Assembly (NCBI GenBank): GCA_903953455.1
Contig: CAJBJW010000404.1
Coordinates: 1 to 16,126 of the forward strand
From: an uncultured Pseudomonadota bacterium
Lineage (GTDB): Bacteria; Pseudomonadota; Gammaproteobacteria; Methylococcales; Methylomonadaceae
Direction: 5' to 3'
Length of the DNA stretch: 16,126 nt
In this document: positions 1 to 6,626 of the stretch, in pieces
How the letters are laid out: every line of letters starts with the position of its first letter
How positions within the stretch are numbered: position 1 is the stretch's first letter
Made by a program: the position numbers and the translations under genes
Notes under the pieces: generated by a model
Database searches by the model: none
Seen by the model: only the letters and a program-made list of their open reading frames with translations
What the model was told of the DNA's origin: nothing

Positions 1-120
1 AAGCTGGAATGCGTTCACTGCAAACCAATTTTATTAACAGCCATAAATTTTAAATTGCATGAAAAATTTACGCCCGATACATTAGCGCATAAAATAAGCG
101 CATACAATCTGAATTTTTAA
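1..120 (+). CDS. 3' end of an unidentified gene (partial)
   Basis: Reading frame 1 is open from the first base of the window to a TAA at 118-120, giving the last 39 residues of a protein that starts outside the window. The tail contains a CxxC pair (CVHC, residues 4-7 of the fragment), then an amphipathic stretch, and ends in NLNF. The next gene starts only 12 nt after this stop and the one after that overlaps it, so the fragment is probably the upstream member of one operon. I do not recognise the family. It does not look like the C-terminus of GlcD or GlcE, the usual partners of GlcF. Coding status is inferred from the open frame and tight spacing only. Confidence 0.55.
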   Translation, partial: KLECVHCKPILLTAINFKLHEKFTPDTLAHKISAYNLNF

Positions 121-132
121 CGAGTTTACCTT

Positions 133-636
133 TTGAAATCCACTTCTTTCTCCACACAGCATCCATTATTTTTTGCTTGGATTATAACGAGTAATGTCGT
201 TATTTTACTTTGCATATCATTGTTTTTATCTCAAAAAAACATCCACTGGCAACACCAATCCTTCTCTCCTGAAGAGCTTATTTTAGGGCGAACTGGATGT
301 TACATTAGCGCTATTTTACTTTTACCCATAACCAATTTACTACGGTACATTTTTTTGCGCTTAAACCAAACCATGCCTCCATTAAAATCAATGCAAAACC
401 TATCAAGACTTGCGAGAGCGCGATACACATTAACAGTGACTGTTTCGCAAAGTATTATGGTGTTAATTGGCGGCTTTGGCGCAATCATGTTCTTGCTAGG
501 TGATAGCGTGAACACACTTTATATTTTAACCAGCGTAGCAGGATTAGGCGTTTTTTTGTATCGTCCAAAAATCACTGAATACCAAAATATTATTGATGCT
601 TTAACCCAGTTGGAAACGCAAAATGAATCAAAATAA
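133..636 (+). CDS. Small integral membrane protein, unknown function
   Basis: The protein has 167 residues and four predicted membrane helices, at roughly residues 13-34, 54-75, 103-124 and 127-145. A basic cytoplasmic loop (about 85-100, rich in R and K) lies between helices 2 and 3, and the C-terminus is polar. The start is a TTG at 133; no ATG occurs in frame before residue 81, and the upstream sequence has no clear Shine-Dalgarno, so the start is uncertain. It sits 12 nt after the preceding gene's stop, and its last 14 nt overlap the GlcF-like gene, so the two are probably translationally coupled. That suggests a membrane partner or anchor for the Fe-S protein, but this rests on context alone. 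I recognise no family. Confidence 0.75.
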   Translation: MKSTSFSTQHPLFFAWIITSNVVILLCISLFLSQKNIHWQHQSFSPEELILGRTGCYISAILLLPITNLLRYIFLRLNQTMPPLKSMQNLSRLARARYTLTVTVSQSIMVLIGGFGAIMFLLGDSVNTLYILTSVAGLGVFLYRPKITEYQNIIDALTQLETQNESK

Positions 637-1867
637 CAAACAAAAATTATTGGCTGTTGCAGATAGTTGCGTGAAATGCGGCTTATGTCTGCCACATTGC
701 CCAACCTACACACATACGCAAAACGAAAACGAATCACCAAGAGGCCGTATCGCATTAATTCAAGCATGGTCAAATGGGCAATTACCTATATCACCAAATT
801 TACTCAATCATATCGATAGTTGCCTTCTTTGCCGTGCATGTGAAAAAGCCTGCCCTGCGGTTGTGCCCTATGGAAAATTTATTGATGATTTTCGCGCTGA
901 AGTTCATGAAGATAAAAAACCGCCTTTTACTGCACGTTTACTCAAAAATATCGTTCAAAATAAAAAATCGCTACATATTTTGAAACAAACCTTGAACTTT
1001 TATCAAAAACACAATATTCAAGCCCTCGCTCGGACATTTCGTGTTCCCACATTATTTGGCTTAAAAAAATTAGAACGCCTCATCCCTCCTCCTCAAGAAG
1101 CATCTATATTGCAGACATACTACCCAGCTAAAACGACCAAGAAAAAAGAAATAAAAGGTGACGTGGGCTTATTTGTGGGATGTATGGGGGAATTAGCCGA
1201 TAATGAAACGGTTTTTAGCACAATTGACATTTTGACTTGCGTTGGGTTTAACGTGCATGTACCGCAGCATCAAACCTGTTGTGGCGCGTTAGCATTGCAT
1301 GAGGGAGATAAAAATACGTCAGACCATTTAGCGACGCAAAATACAAACGCTTTTTCACAGGAAAATTTACAAGCTATTATCAGTATCGCTAGTGGTTGCG
1401 GCAGTACTTTACGTGAATACAATAAAGCAGAGTTTTCATCAAAAGTCATGGATATTAGCCATTTCTTAATACAAAAAGAGATTGATTTAAGCAATCTACT
1501 TGAGCCACTTAAAGCAAAAGTAACACTGCATTCACCTTGTTCACTGAAAAACGGATTGCGCACCGAAAAAAGTGTGGCTAAATTATTGCAACAAATCCCT
1601 CAAATTGCATTAACAACACTACCTGAAACGAGCCAATGTTGCGGTGCAGCAGGAAGCTATAGTCTACGTCATGAGAAAATGGCTCAAACACTGCTTGATG
1701 AATTACTCGATATTACATCGCCTCAATCAACAGATTATTTAGTTAGCTCAAACATTGGCTGCTCACTTCATATCGCCGCTGGACTTCGTGAAAAAAACAT
1801 GAATATCGCTGTTATCCACCCAATCGTGTTATTAGCTCGGCAACTCAAAACGGCTAAAGCCTCTTAA
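623..1867 (+). CDS. glcF: GlcF-like iron-sulfur protein (glycolate/lactate oxidase Fe-S subunit family)
   Basis: The protein has 414 residues; E. coli GlcF has about 407. Two CxxCxxCxxxCP motifs, at residues 16-27 and 67-78, are the classic ligand sets for two [4Fe-4S] clusters. They are followed by two copies of the cysteine-rich CCG domain, with CCG at 219-221 and 339-341, as in GlcF, LldE/LutA and heterodisulfide-reductase-type subunits. The SPRGR segment (38-42) and C-terminal SNIGC also match GlcF. Family role: passing electrons from a flavin-dependent 2-hydroxyacid dehydrogenase to the quinone pool. No GlcD or GlcE is visible; the upstream neighbour is a membrane protein overlapping by 14 nt. 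It may partner with a distant flavoprotein, so the substrate is unproven. Start is ATG at 623. Confidence 0.85.
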   Translation: MNQNNKQKLLAVADSCVKCGLCLPHCPTYTHTQNENESPRGRIALIQAWSNGQLPISPNLLNHIDSCLLCRACEKACPAVVPYGKFIDDFRAEVHEDKKPPFTARLLKNIVQNKKSLHILKQTLNFYQKHNIQALARTFRVPTLFGLKKLERLIPPPQEASILQTYYPAKTTKKKEIKGDVGLFVGCMGELADNETVFSTIDILTCVGFNVHVPQHQTCCGALALHEGDKNTSDHLATQNTNAFSQENLQAIISIASGCGSTLREYNKAEFSSKVMDISHFLIQKEIDLSNLLEPLKAKVTLHSPCSLKNGLRTEKSVAKLLQQIPQIALTTLPETSQCCGAAGSYSLRHEKMAQTLLDELLDITSPQSTDYLVSSNIGCSLHIAAGLREKNMNIAVIHPIVLLARQLKTAKAS

Positions 1868-1888
1868 ATTTAAGAAATTTTACTCTAA

Positions 1889-1925
1889 CCGTTGACTTGA
1901 ATAATACCTTTATTCTTGTTGACGG
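1889..1925. terminator. Imperfect hairpin between convergent glcF-like and speD genes
   Basis: Positions 1889-1904 pair with 1910-1925 in 14 of 16 positions (two G-T wobbles, one 2x2 T-T internal mismatch) around a 5-nt loop. It overlaps the stop codon of speD at 1910-1912. On the minus strand it is followed by an A/T-rich stretch, so it may end the speD transcript. It lacks a strong T-run, so the call is weak. Confidence 0.3.
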
Positions 1926-2707
1926 TAGTTGCGACCATAGAAAATTTCAGTTACTTCTTTATCCACTTTCTTCTCAATTTCAATTTTTTGTTCACTGGAT
2001 AAATTACATTCTTTTTCAAATAAATAATTTTCTAACGCACTATTTTTAAGCATCATTTTAGTGTGAAAAATATTTTCCTGATACACGTTAACATCAATCA
2101 TTTGATAACTGTTTTGTGTATCTAAAGCAATGTAATTTTGAATAGAGGTAATATCGTGATCGATATAATGTTTTTTACCTGAAACGTCACGCGTAAAACC
2201 ACGCACGCGATAATCCATCGTCACGACATCCGATTCAAAACTGTGAATCAAGTAATTTAATGCTTTGAGTGGCGAAATTTTTCCACACGTCGATACATCA
2301 ATGTCCGCTCTGAATGTACTAATACCATTGTCTGGATGACTTTCTGGATACGTGTGTACGGTAATATGACTTTTATCTAAATGCGCTAAAACGGTTTCAG
2401 ATAATAGTGGACCAGGTGACTGACTATTCATGTTTGGTGGTGGTGGTGAGTCGCCTTCCGAAATTAACATAGTGACACTTGCGCCTTGAGGATCGTAATC
2501 TTGGCGAGCGATATTTAACACTTGAGCACCGATAATATCCGCCACATTTTTTAGAATCTGCGTCAATTTATCTGCATTATACGCTTCATCGATATACTCA
2601 ATATATGCCTGTTGTTGCTCAGCAGGAGCATAACAAATATCATAAATGTTAAAACTTAACGACTTTGTTAAATTGTTAAAGCCGTGTAATTGTAATTTCG
2701 TATTCAA
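1910..2707 (-). CDS. speD: S-adenosylmethionine decarboxylase proenzyme (proteobacterial type)
   Basis: SpeD decarboxylates S-adenosylmethionine to the aminopropyl donor used by spermidine synthase. The 265-residue product follows E. coli SpeD (264 residues) almost end to end: LHGFNNLTKSLSF near the N-terminus, LNIARQDY(D/E)PQGASVT, HTYPESHP, DYRVRGFTRD and VDVNVYQENIFHTKM. The self-cleavage site is Lys112-Ser113 in DKSHI; Ser113 becomes the pyruvoyl cofactor. Cys141 in VSTCG matches the catalytic cysteine. The loop before the cleavage site carries four consecutive prolines (about residues 88-91), absent from the E. coli enzyme as I recall it, which could make translation EF-P dependent. The start is a TTG with GAGG about 10 nt upstream, and the N-terminus lines up with the family. 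It begins 5 nt after the osmC-like gene's stop. The same OsmC-speD order occurs in Pseudomonas beside vfr. Confidence 0.97.
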   Translation of the reverse strand: MNTKLQLHGFNNLTKSLSFNIYDICYAPAEQQQAYIEYIDEAYNADKLTQILKNVADIIGAQVLNIARQDYDPQGASVTMLISEGDSPPPPNMNSQSPGPLLSETVLAHLDKSHITVHTYPESHPDNGISTFRADIDVSTCGKISPLKALNYLIHSFESDVVTMDYRVRGFTRDVSGKKHYIDHDITSIQNYIALDTQNSYQMIDVNVYQENIFHTKMMLKNSALENYLFEKECNLSSEQKIEIEKKVDKEVTEIFYGRNYRQQE

Positions 2708-2712
2708 CTTAT

Positions 2713-3132
2713 TTAAACCTCGATAACTTCAAAATCATGGGTAATTTCCACCCCTGCATTTGCCAACATAATTGATGCAGAACAATATTTTTCTGCCGAT
2801 AATTTTACAGCACGTTCAACTGCGGCAATTTTTAAATCACGCCCACTAATCACAAAATGGATATGAATTTTACTAAATACACTTGGAATGGCATCAACAC
2901 GCTCAGCGCTTAACGTCGCAACACAGTTTACTAAATCACTTCGACCTTTTTGCAAAATCTGCACAACGTCAAAAGAAGAACAGCCACCCATACCTAGTAA
3001 CAGCATTTCCATGGGTCGTATGCCCATATTACGCCCACCATGATCAGGTGGCCCATCCATTACAACCGTATGACCACTGCCTGATTCGCCCAAAAACATC
3101 ATGCCATCAACCCATTTCACTGTTGCTTGCAT
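2713..3132 (-). CDS. yhfA: OsmC/YhfA family protein
   Basis: The protein has 139 residues and reads as a close homologue of E. coli YhfA: MQA-VKWV-G at the start, SPMEM-like segment, GGCS at 49-52, DVV-ILQKGR, GRDLK, then LSAEKYCS. OsmC-fold proteins use two conserved cysteines to reduce peroxides; here Cys51 and Cys117 are in the expected places, with an extra Cys70. Physiological function of the YhfA branch is not established. The start is ATG at 3132 with a strong AGAGGA ribosome site 6 nt upstream. It is followed 5 nt later by speD, so they form one operon. In E. coli yhfA lies next to crp, and in Pseudomonas the homologue lies between vfr and speD, so the pairing is an old gammaproteobacterial one. 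No crp/vfr gene is visible here; ntrC takes its place upstream. Confidence 0.92.
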   Translation of the reverse strand: MQATVKWVDGMMFLGESGSGHTVVMDGPPDHGGRNMGIRPMEMLLLGMGGCSSFDVVQILQKGRSDLVNCVATLSAERVDAIPSVFSKIHIHFVISGRDLKIAAVERAVKLSAEKYCSASIMLANAGVEITHDFEVIEV

Positions 3133-3166
3133 AAAAAATCCTCTTTTAAAAATGCGCTGAATGGTA

Positions 3167-3192
3167 TCACACTATCTTTACAGCGCGTGTGA
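3167..3192. promoter_or_regulatory. Inverted repeat upstream of osmC-speD
   Basis: TCACAC (3167-3172) and GTGTGA (3187-3192) form a 6-bp inverted repeat with a 14-nt spacer in the 77-bp gap between ntrC and the osmC-like gene. It may be an operator for the osmC-speD operon. The half-site order is opposite to a CRP site (TGTGA-N6-TCACA), so I do not call it a CRP box. Confidence 0.3.
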
Positions 3193-3209
3193 CAGGATAC
3201 ATTTTTTAT

Positions 3210-4631
3210 TTAATCCATCACATCAATGCTCAATTCATTCACTTTTCGCGTTAATGTATTTCTACCATAACCTAATAAAACTGCGGCCTCATGGCGTTTG
3301 TTCCCTGTAAAGTCCAGCGCAGCCTTTATTAAAACCCGTTCAACTTCTGGAATAATATGCTTGGCAATTTCAGCGGTTTGATTACGCAAATGTTGCTCAA
3401 TTTCTTGGCGCAACAAATGTTGCCATTCGTCACCCGATGACGTTTTTTCACTACTCACCAAAAGCTCTGGAGGTAAATCATGTAGATGAATCTCCCTACC
3501 TGATGCCATCACCGTTAACCAGCGACACATATTTTCGAGTTGCCGCACATTTCCTCGCCAATCTAATGTTACCAGTAGCGCAAGTGCATCAGACTTTAAA
3601 ATTTTTACTTCCATATCCAGTTCAGTCGACGCTTGCTGGAGAAAATATTGCAGCAGCAAAGGAATATCCTCTTTTCTATCCCTCAACGGTGGAATATGAA
3701 TACGAATAACATTCAGCCGATGAAATAAGTCTTCGCGAAAACGCCCTTGTTCCACGAGAAGTTCCAAATTTTGATGCGTTGCTGCAATAATTCGAACATC
3801 CACTTTTGTCGAGGCATACGCTCCTACTGGGTAAAATTCACCATCTGCTAAAACACGCAATAAATGCGTTTGTAATTCAGCAGGCATATCACCAATTTCG
3901 TCTAAAAATAAAGTTCCGCCATTCGCCTGCTCAAACCGCCCGGCTCTTCGCTGAACCGCGCCCGTGAAAGCCCCTTTTTCATGACCGAATAATTCAGACT
4001 CCATTAAATCTTTTGGAATAGCTGCCATATTAAGAGCAATAAATGGCTTTTCACTGCGAGGACTGTGGCGATGCAATGCTTTTGCCACCAATTCTTTACC
4101 AGTACCCGATTCACCATTAATAAGCACGGTAATTTGTGAGCGTGCTAGTCGCCCAATAGCGCGAAAAACCTCTTGCATCGCTGGTGCTTCACCAATAATA
4201 TCTGCCATGGCGCTAGATTTTATGGCAACTGGATTTTCTGCAATGCTTCGCTGTTGCTTTGAATGAACACAAGCACGACGAGCAAGATCAACGACTTCTT
4301 GAATATCAAATGGTTTAGGCAAATAGTCAAACGCTCCACCATGAAACGCTGCCACTGCGCTATCTAAATCAGAATATGCCGTCATAACAATGACTGGCAA
4401 TTGCGAATATGTCAGTTGAATTTTTTCAAGTAACTCTAATCCATTCATACTTGACATTCGAATATCCGTAATTAACACATCGGGCAAGACATCATGCTCA
4501 AGCGCAATGAGTAATTCGTTCGCATTAACAAAACTGCGCGTTGTCATCGCCGCTTTTTGCAGGGCTTTTTCCATCACCCAACGAATGGATTTATCATCAT
4601 CAACAATCCAAACAGTCTCTAATTCGTTCAT
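3210..4631 (-). CDS. ntrC: Nitrogen regulation response regulator NtrC (sigma-54 activator)
   Basis: NtrC activates sigma-54 promoters for nitrogen assimilation when phosphorylated by NtrB. The protein has 473 residues (E. coli NtrC 469). The receiver domain (about 1-120) has the acidic pocket DDD at 11-13, phospho-acceptor Asp56 in LITDIRM and Lys in DYLPKPFD. The central AAA+ domain carries Walker A GESGTGKE, the sigma-54 contact loop GAFTGA, and Walker B GGTLFLDEIG. The C-terminus is a Fis-type helix-turn-helix (AAVLLGYGRNTLTRK) nearly identical to NtrC. After Asp56 the usual MPGMDG reads MSSMNG, an unusual change near the active site. No ntrB (glnL) lies upstream, where it is normally found, so the kinase must be elsewhere. 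Start is ATG at 4631. It may read through into osmC-speD 77 bp downstream. Confidence 0.96.
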   Translation of the reverse strand: MNELETVWIVDDDKSIRWVMEKALQKAAMTTRSFVNANELLIALEHDVLPDVLITDIRMSSMNGLELLEKIQLTYSQLPVIVMTAYSDLDSAVAAFHGGAFDYLPKPFDIQEVVDLARRACVHSKQQRSIAENPVAIKSSAMADIIGEAPAMQEVFRAIGRLARSQITVLINGESGTGKELVAKALHRHSPRSEKPFIALNMAAIPKDLMESELFGHEKGAFTGAVQRRAGRFEQANGGTLFLDEIGDMPAELQTHLLRVLADGEFYPVGAYASTKVDVRIIAATHQNLELLVEQGRFREDLFHRLNVIRIHIPPLRDRKEDIPLLLQYFLQQASTELDMEVKILKSDALALLVTLDWRGNVRQLENMCRWLTVMASGREIHLHDLPPELLVSSEKTSSGDEWQHLLRQEIEQHLRNQTAEIAKHIIPEVERVLIKAALDFTGNKRHEAAVLLGYGRNTLTRKVNELSIDVMD

Positions 4632-4738
4632 GTAATTATTTTTACAGTAATTTCAAAAAAGTGATAACCAATTAATAAACAAACAAAAATTATCACAAAA
4701 CAGGCCAGCATCAGCCTATAATCTACGCAATCAATAAC

Positions 4739-4779
4739 ATAAAATGTAACACAATATCGATATTCACCATACATTTTAT
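4739..4779. promoter_or_regulatory. Concentric dyad upstream of the rho promoter
   Basis: A perfect 12-bp palindrome (AATATCGATATT, 4753-4764) sits at the centre of a 9-bp inverted repeat, ATAAAATGT at 4739-4747 and ACATTTTAT at 4771-4779. A further repeat ACACAAT/ATTGTGT (4749-4755/4778-4784) overlaps it. The element ends 12 bp before the -35 of rho, so it could bind a dimeric regulator of rho or ntrC. The protein is unknown. Confidence 0.35.
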
Positions 4780-4791
4780 TGTGTATTTAGG

Positions 4792-4821
4792 TTGGACGAT
4801 AAAGGTTGATTAGGTTATAAT
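4792..4821 (+). promoter_or_regulatory. Sigma-70 promoter for rho
   Basis: TTGGAC (4792-4797) and a perfect TATAAT (4816-4821) are separated by 18 bp. Transcription would start near 4828, giving a leader of about 105 nt before the rho ATG. Confidence 0.7.
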
Positions 4822-4932
4822 TCACCAACTCACACTCGTGCGTATTCAAGCATATCATTTCATTAATATTCTTTTTATATCCCCCGTTGCGAATTTATTT
4901 CCTAACGCTTCCTTTCTTTTGAGCTGTCTTTT

Positions 4933-6189
4933 ATGAATCTTACCGAACTAAAACTAAAACAAATCAGTGAAGTTATCGAAATTGCTGAATCTCTTGGCCT
5001 AGAAAATGTCGCGAGATCTCGCAAACAAGACTTGATTTTCGCCATTTTAAAAAAACAAGCAAAAGCAGGCGATGATATTTCCGGTGACGGTGTCTTGGAA
5101 ATTCTTCAAGATGGTTTTGGTTTTTTACGTACACCGGGCTGTTCGTATCTTGCAGGCCCCGATGATATTTATGTATCACCAAGTCAAATTCGCCGTTTTT
5201 CTCTCAAAACAGGTGATACCATTACGGGTAAAATTCGCCCACCTAAAGATAATGAACGCTATTTTGCGATGTTAAAAGTGGATCAAATTAATTTTGAACC
5301 GCCCGAAAACACCAAGAATAAAATCACCTTCTCTAATCTAACACCGCTATTTGCTCATCAACGATTTGTATTAGAACAAGGCAATGGCACAAGTGAAGAT
5401 TTGACGGGGCGAATGATCGATTTAATTGCCCCTATTGGTAAAGGTCAGCGTGGCTTGATTGTTTCTCCACCTAAAGCGGGGAAAACGATGATTTTACAAA
5501 GTTTAGCGCAAGCCATTACCGAGCGAAATCCAGAATGTTATTTGATTGTATTGCTTATTGATGAACGCCCTGAAGAAGTGACTGAAATGGAACGTTGTGT
5601 TCGCGGTGAAGTGATTTCAAGCACCTTTGATGAACCAGCAACACGCCACGTTCAAGTCGCTGAGATGGTGATTGAAAAAGCACGTCGATTAGTTGAACAT
5701 AAACACGACGTTGTCATTTTACTCGACTCAATTACCCGTTTAGCACGTGCTTACAACACTGTAGTCCCTTCTTCAGGCAAAATTCTAACTGGTGGTATTG
5801 ATGCCAACGCACTTGAAAAACCTAAACGCTTTTTTGGTGCTGCGCGAAATATTGAAGAAGGCGGTAGTTTAACCATTATTGCCACCGCACTTGTAGATAC
5901 CGGCTCAAAAATGGACGACGTGATTTTTGAAGAGTTCAAAGGCACAGGCAACATGGAACTCCATCTTGATCGAAAAATTGCTGAAAAACGCATTTACCCT
6001 GCAATAAATATTAATCGCTCAGGTACACGCCGTGAAGAATATTTAGTCGATGCGGAAACATTGCAAAAAACATGGATTTTACGCAAAATTCTGCAACCGA
6101 TGGATGAAACGGCTGCATCAGAATTCCTGATTGGTAAATTAAAAGATTTTAAAACCAACAGCGAATTCTTCGAATCAATGAAGCGTTAA
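4933..6189 (+). CDS. rho: Transcription termination factor Rho
   Basis: Rho is the hexameric RNA-dependent ATPase that ends transcription at C-rich sites. The protein has 418 residues (E. coli 419) and shares residue numbering with it through the core. Residues 1-45 form the helical N-terminal domain; the RNA-binding cold-shock-like domain (about 50-118) has the RNP motif DGFGFLR (60-66) and YVSPSQIRRF. Walker A is PPKAGKT with Lys181 and Lys184; Walker B ends at Asp265 in ILLDSITRLARAYN. The Q-loop (VVPSSGKILTGG) and R-loop (SKMDDVIFEEFKGTGN) are intact. No insertion domain is present. Start is ATG at 4933; the ribosome site is weak (GAG 9 nt upstream). The C-rich, G-poor leader fits known autoregulation of rho by Rho in E. 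coli, an inference here. The gene ends in a strong intrinsic-type hairpin. Confidence 0.99.
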   Translation: MNLTELKLKQISEVIEIAESLGLENVARSRKQDLIFAILKKQAKAGDDISGDGVLEILQDGFGFLRTPGCSYLAGPDDIYVSPSQIRRFSLKTGDTITGKIRPPKDNERYFAMLKVDQINFEPPENTKNKITFSNLTPLFAHQRFVLEQGNGTSEDLTGRMIDLIAPIGKGQRGLIVSPPKAGKTMILQSLAQAITERNPECYLIVLLIDERPEEVTEMERCVRGEVISSTFDEPATRHVQVAEMVIEKARRLVEHKHDVVILLDSITRLARAYNTVVPSSGKILTGGIDANALEKPKRFFGAARNIEEGGSLTIIATALVDTGSKMDDVIFEEFKGTGNMELHLDRKIAEKRIYPAININRSGTRREEYLVDAETLQKTWILRKILQPMDETAASEFLIGKLKDFKTNSEFFESMKR

Positions 6190-6198
6190 ATATATGAA

Positions 6199-6240
6199 AA
6201 AACGGTGTTCTACATTTATGAGCACCGTTTTATTTCTTAA
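6199..6240. terminator. Bidirectional intrinsic terminator between rho and comEA-like gene
   Basis: A perfect 12-bp stem (6199-6210 with 6220-6231, one G-T wobble) closes a 9-nt loop. Rightwards it runs into TTTTATTTCTT; leftwards the complementary strand reads a T6 run. It starts 10 nt after the rho stop and overlaps the comEA-like stop codon (6230-6232), so it can end both transcripts. Confidence 0.9.
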
Positions 6241-6514
6241 CTGGTGTCATTGATGTAAGCGAATCTGAAAAAAGAATATCCTCTTTGTTCTTGTCGATAA
6301 TTTTGTCGCCAATACCCGCCACTTTTTTTAAATCGTCAACATTTTTAAATTGACCATTTTTGACACGATACTCAATAATTGACTGCGCTTTCTTTTCTCC
6401 AATCATTTTGAGCGAATCTGCAATTTTTTGTGCATCGGCCGTGTTAATATTCACGGGCGCTGCAAAAACATTGGCTGAAAATAAAAGCATAAACATAAAT
6501 AATTTCTTCGTCAT
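6230..6514 (-). CDS. comEA: ComEA-like secreted helix-hairpin-helix protein
   Basis: The 94-residue precursor begins with a Sec signal peptide (KK, then a hydrophobic stretch, cleavage near FAA, residues 17-19). The mature part is essentially one ComEA domain: VNINTADAQKIADSLKMIGEKKAQSIIEYR followed by a second helix-hairpin-helix around VAGIGDKIID (65-74). ComEA proteins bind double-stranded DNA non-specifically in the periplasm and pull in incoming DNA during natural transformation. Gram-negative versions are short like this one. No other competence gene is in view, so the role in uptake is inferred from the family. The start is ATG at 6514; the ribosome site is poor. A promoter with TTGAGG (6578-6573) and TATAAT (6556-6551), 16-bp spacing, lies 37 nt upstream. 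The C-terminal dozen residues are a variable polar tail. Confidence 0.88.
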   Translation of the reverse strand: MTKKLFMFMLLFSANVFAAPVNINTADAQKIADSLKMIGEKKAQSIIEYRVKNGQFKNVDDLKKVAGIGDKIIDKNKEDILFSDSLTSMTPVKK

Positions 6515-6550
6515 ATCAATTCAATGTTTCTCGTTTTAAAATAAGGCTGG

Positions 6551-6578
6551 ATTATAATCAAAACACATCCATCCTCAA
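6551..6578. promoter_or_regulatory. Overlapping divergent promoters sharing one -10 palindrome
   Basis: ATTATAAT (6551-6558) is self-complementary, so it offers a perfect TATAAT on both strands: 6553-6558 rightward for the phosphorylase gene and 6556-6551 leftward for comEA. The leftward one also has TTGAGG at 6578-6573. No good rightward -35 is visible. Confidence 0.5.
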
Positions 6579-6626
6579 ATCATTAAAAATTTCTAATACG
6601 CCTTAAAAAATTCATAAGGGAAAATC

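Larger units (their letters stand above)
4632..4932. other. Divergent intergenic region between ntrC and rho
   Basis: This 301-bp stretch contains no credible protein gene. It holds an extended dyad (4739-4779), a rho promoter (4792-4821) and a leader of roughly 105 nt that is poor in G and rich in C and T. An open frame of 32 codons from a GTG at 4838 ends in a TGA overlapping the rho ATG, but it has no ribosome site. trxA, often found upstream of rho in gammaproteobacteria, is absent. Confidence 0.7.

Noticed and set aside
2883..3134. Open plus-strand frame of 83 codons opposite the osmC-like gene
   Set aside because: It lies wholly antisense to a gene with clear family identity and has no ribosome site or recognisable motif.
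3167..3192. CRP-binding site before the osmC-like gene, prompted by the crp-yhfA and vfr-osmC-speD linkage elsewhere
   Set aside because: The half-sites are in inverted order and 14 nt apart, unlike TGTGA-N6-TCACA.
3437..3709. Open plus-strand frame of 90 codons opposite ntrC
   Set aside because: Antisense to the conserved C-terminal and AAA+ region of NtrC; composition is a mirror of that gene.
4838..4936. 32-codon leader frame upstream of rho as a rhoL gene
   Set aside because: It starts with GTG, has no ribosome site, and its translation does not resemble E. coli RhoL. Kept only as part of a finding.
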